Below are positions 61,801 through 64,000 of a stretch of DNA of 64,000 bases, piece by piece (the stretch's first letter is position 1; the number at the start of each line of letters is the position of its first letter). The stretch is from Sepiola atlantica. Lineage: Eukaryota > Mollusca > Cephalopoda > Sepiida > Sepiolidae. The notes under the pieces are model-generated. The model made no database searches. It saw only the letters and a program-made list of their open reading frames with translations, and was not told the DNA's origin. Both the position numbers and the translations under genes were made by a program. The stretch covers positions 1,674,001 to 1,738,000 of the forward strand of contig CAUVYP010000579.1 in the NCBI GenBank assembly GCA_963556195.1. The letters are read 5' to 3'.

Positions 61801-63288
61801 TTGTTGATGTTTTGCGTATTCAGTTTGTATCGACATATCTTCGGGAGTACAAGAGCTGAACTTCTGAAACTTGGTACTTCAGTAGAAAATGTGTGTCCGC
61901 TAATGTCTGCAAAGTTTCGGAGCACAATTCTTATAAATGTGGAAGTTATTAACAAAAGACCTATCAACTTTAAATCGCACTAAAGTTTGTTTATGTTTTG
62001 CGTATTCAGTTTGTATCGACATATCTCCGGGAGTACAAGAGCTGAACTTCTGAAACTTCGTACATCAGTAGAAAATGTGTGTCCGCTATTGTCTGCAAAG
62101 TTTCGGAGCACAATTCTCATAAATGTGGAAGTTATAAACCAAAGCGATATCAACTTAAAATCGCACTAAATTTTGTTGATGTTTTGCGTATTCAGTTTGT
62201 ATCGACATATCTCCGGGAGTACAAGAGCTGAACTTCTGAAACTTGGTACTTCAGTAGAAAATGTGTGTCCGCTAATGTCTGCAAAGTTTCAGAGCACAAT
62301 TCTTATAAATGTGGAAGTTATAAACACAAGCGATATCAACTTAAAATCGCACTAAATTTTGTTGATGTTTTGCGAATTCAGTTTGTATCGACATATCTCC
62401 GGGAGTACAAGAGCTGAACCTCTGAAACTTGGTACTTCAGTAGAAAATGTGTGTCCGCTAATGTCTGCAAAGTGTCGGAGCACAATTCGTATGAATGTGG
62501 AAGTTATTAACAAAAGACCTATCAACTTTAAATCGCACTAAATTTTGTTTATGTTTTGCGTATTCAGTTTGTATCGACATATCTCCGGGAGTACAAGGGC
62601 TGAACTTCTGAAACTTCGTACATCAGTAGAAAATGTGTGTCCGCTATTGTCTGCAAAGTTTCGGAGCACAATTCTCATAAATGTGGAAGTTATAAACAAA
62701 AGCGATATCAACTTAAAATCGCACTAAATTTTGTTGATGTTTTGCGTATTCAGTTTGTATCGACATATCTCCGGGAGTACAAGAGCTGAACTTCTGAAAC
62801 TTGGTACTTCAGTAGAAAATGTGTGTCCGCTAATGTCTGCAAAGTTTCGGAGGTCAATTCTTATAAATGTGAAAGTTATTAACACAAGCGATATACCTTT
62901 TAAATCGCACTAAATTTTGTTGATGTTTTGCGTATTCAGTTTGTATCGACATATCTCCGGGAGTACAAGAGCTGAACTGCTGAAACTTGGTACTTCAGTA
63001 GAAAATGTGTGTCCGCTAATGTCTGCAAAGTTTCAGAGCACAATTCTTATAAATGTGGAAGTTATAAACAAAAGCGATATCAACTTAAAATCGCACTAAA
63101 TTTTGTTGATGTTTTGCGTATTCAGTTTGTATCGACATATCTCCGGGAGTACAAGAGCTGAACTTCTGAAACTTGGTACTTCAGTAGAAAATGTGTGTCC
63201 GCTAATGTCTGCAAAGTTTCGGAGCACAATTCTTATAAATGTGAAAGTTATTAACACAAGCGATATACCTTTTAAATCGCACTAAATT
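61801..63288. repeat. 8-mer HOR, copy 5 (1488 bp)
   Basis: Order: A B J A' B C D C. The first A has atcttcggg. The B at 61987 has aaccaaagc. The A' at 62359 has gaacctctg as at 59383. The last monomer is C instead of E. Confidence 0.87.
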
Positions 63289-63846
63289 TTGTTGATGTTT
63301 TGCGTATTCAGTTTGTATCGACATATCTCCGGGAGTACAAGAGCTGAACTTCTGAAACTTCGTACATCAGTAGAAAATGTGTGTCCGCTATTGTCTGCAA
63401 AGTTTCGGAGCACAATTCTCATAAATGTGGAAGTTATAAACCAAAGCGATATCAACTTAAAATCGCACTAAATTTTGTTGATGTTTTGCGTATTCAGTTT
63501 GTATCGACATATCTCCGGGAGTACAAGAGCTGAACTTCTGAAACTTGGTACTTCAGTAGAAAATGTGTGTCCGCTAATGTCTGCAAAGTTTCAGAGCCCA
63601 ATTCTTATAAATGTGGAAGTTATAAACACAAGCGATATCAACTTAAAATCGCACTAAATTTTGTTGATGTTTTGCGAATTCAGTTTGTATCGACATATCT
63701 CCGGGAGTACAAGAGCTGAACTTCTGAAACTTGGTACTTCAGTAGAAAATGTGTGTCCGCTAATGTCTGCAAAGTGTCGGAGCACAATTCGTATGAATGT
63801 GGAAGTTATTAACAAAAGACCTATCAACTTTAAATCGCACTAAATT
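63289..63846. repeat. B J A' at right end of 8-mer array
   Basis: This is the start of another unit lacking its first A. The B at 63289 starts ttgttg and has aaccaaagc; J at 63475 has cagagccca; A' follows at 63661. Confidence 0.85.
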
Positions 63847-64000
63847 TTGTTTATGTTTTGCGTATTCAGTTTGTATCGACATATCTCCGGGAGTACAAGA
63901 GCTGAACTTCTGAAACTTCGTACATCAGTAGAAAATGTGTGTCCGCTATTGTCTGCAAAGTTTCGGAGCACAATTCTCATAAATGTGGAAGTTATAAACA
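63847..64000. repeat. Truncated class B monomer at right window edge
   Basis: Bases 1-154 of a B copy (ttgttt, cttcgtacatc, ctattgtctg, attctcata). The cut is the window edge, so the array continues. Confidence 0.95.

Larger units (their letters stand above)
1..64000. repeat. Satellite DNA array, 186-bp monomer, fills the window
   Basis: One satellite family covers the window with no gap: 343 complete monomers plus two edge fragments, all in one orientation. Monomer starts can be followed from 55 to 63847 in steps of 186, except six steps of 185. Landmarks in nearly every copy are gcgtattcag (bases 15-24), ctccgggag (39-47), gagctgaac (53-61) and atcgcactaa (174-183). GC is about 35% by hand count of one copy. 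No other sequence is inserted, and neither array edge is reached. In form this is centromeric or pericentromeric satellite; that role is inferred from family behaviour and not shown by the sequence. I do not recognise the family name. Confidence 0.98.

Noticed and set aside
1..64000. CRISPR array
   Set aside because: The whole unit is repeated without unique spacers, and differences are scattered substitutions shared between copies.
1..64000. Bacterial giant repeat-protein gene or phage repeat region
   Set aside because: A stop codon closes the frame in every 186-bp unit, there is no flanking gene, and the nested HOR structure over 64 kb is that of a eukaryotic satellite.
1..64000. Assignment to a named satellite (fish 186-187 bp centromeric families)
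   Set aside because: Only the length and AT-richness agree. I cannot align the sequences here. A search against Dfam/Repbase with one class D monomer would decide: high identity over the full unit would support it.

Overview
The whole 64 kb window is one uninterrupted head-to-tail satellite DNA array. It holds 343 complete monomers (positions 55-63846), a 54-base fragment of a preceding monomer at the left edge and a 154-base fragment of a following one at the right edge. Every monomer is exactly 186 bp except six, each with a single-base deletion (343 x 186 - 6 = 63792, which matches). All copies lie in the same orientation. I see no gene, RNA gene, transposon, inversion, simple-sequence break or spacer. 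The monomer is about 35% GC by hand count of one copy. Such an array is a eukaryotic feature, typical of centromeric or pericentromeric heterochromatin, and the monomer is close to nucleosome-plus-linker length. I do not recognise the monomer, and the sequence alone does not give the species. AT-rich centromeric satellites of about 186-187 bp are known in some teleost fishes, but a shared length is not evidence of identity.

Monomers fall into about ten classes defined by linked single-base variants, named here A, B, C, D, E, F, G, H and J, with sub-variants Aw and A'. Base 1 of a monomer is position 55 and every equivalent repeat start. The classes recur in ordered strings, so the array has nested higher-order repeats (HORs): 7-mers (1302 bp), 8-mers (1488 bp), 12-mers (2232 bp), 16-mers (2976 bp), a 19-mer (3534 bp), a 25-mer (4649 bp) and a 31-mer (5765-5766 bp).

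Layout: 55 to about 6.9 kb is a tandem pair of the 19-mer. About 6.9-10.7 kb holds short blocks leading into a 7-mer. 10.7-16.2 kb is a 16-mer pair. 16.2-27.8 kb mixes 12-mer blocks with a second kind of 16-mer pair. 27.8 to about 36.2 kb is a nearly perfect tandem pair of the 25-mer. At about 36.1-36.5 kb the variant repertoire changes abruptly: classes F, G, H and Aw disappear, and J, A', C-D alternation and new private variants appear. 36.5-40.4 kb is a mosaic. 40.4 to about 55.5 kb is about 2.6 copies of the 31-mer. 55.5-64 kb is an 8-mer HOR marked by a GAATTC-bearing monomer.

Each monomer happens to contain a 60-codon frame (TTG to TAA), because 186 is divisible by three. It is not annotated as a gene: class-defining changes mostly alter residues, several copies carry stops or frameshifts, and nothing suggests selection on a protein. 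The most interesting signals are the sharp domain boundary near 36 kb, the nested near-identical HORs, the uneven spread of variation within the monomer, and a class-specific 10-bp inverted repeat switched by one base.
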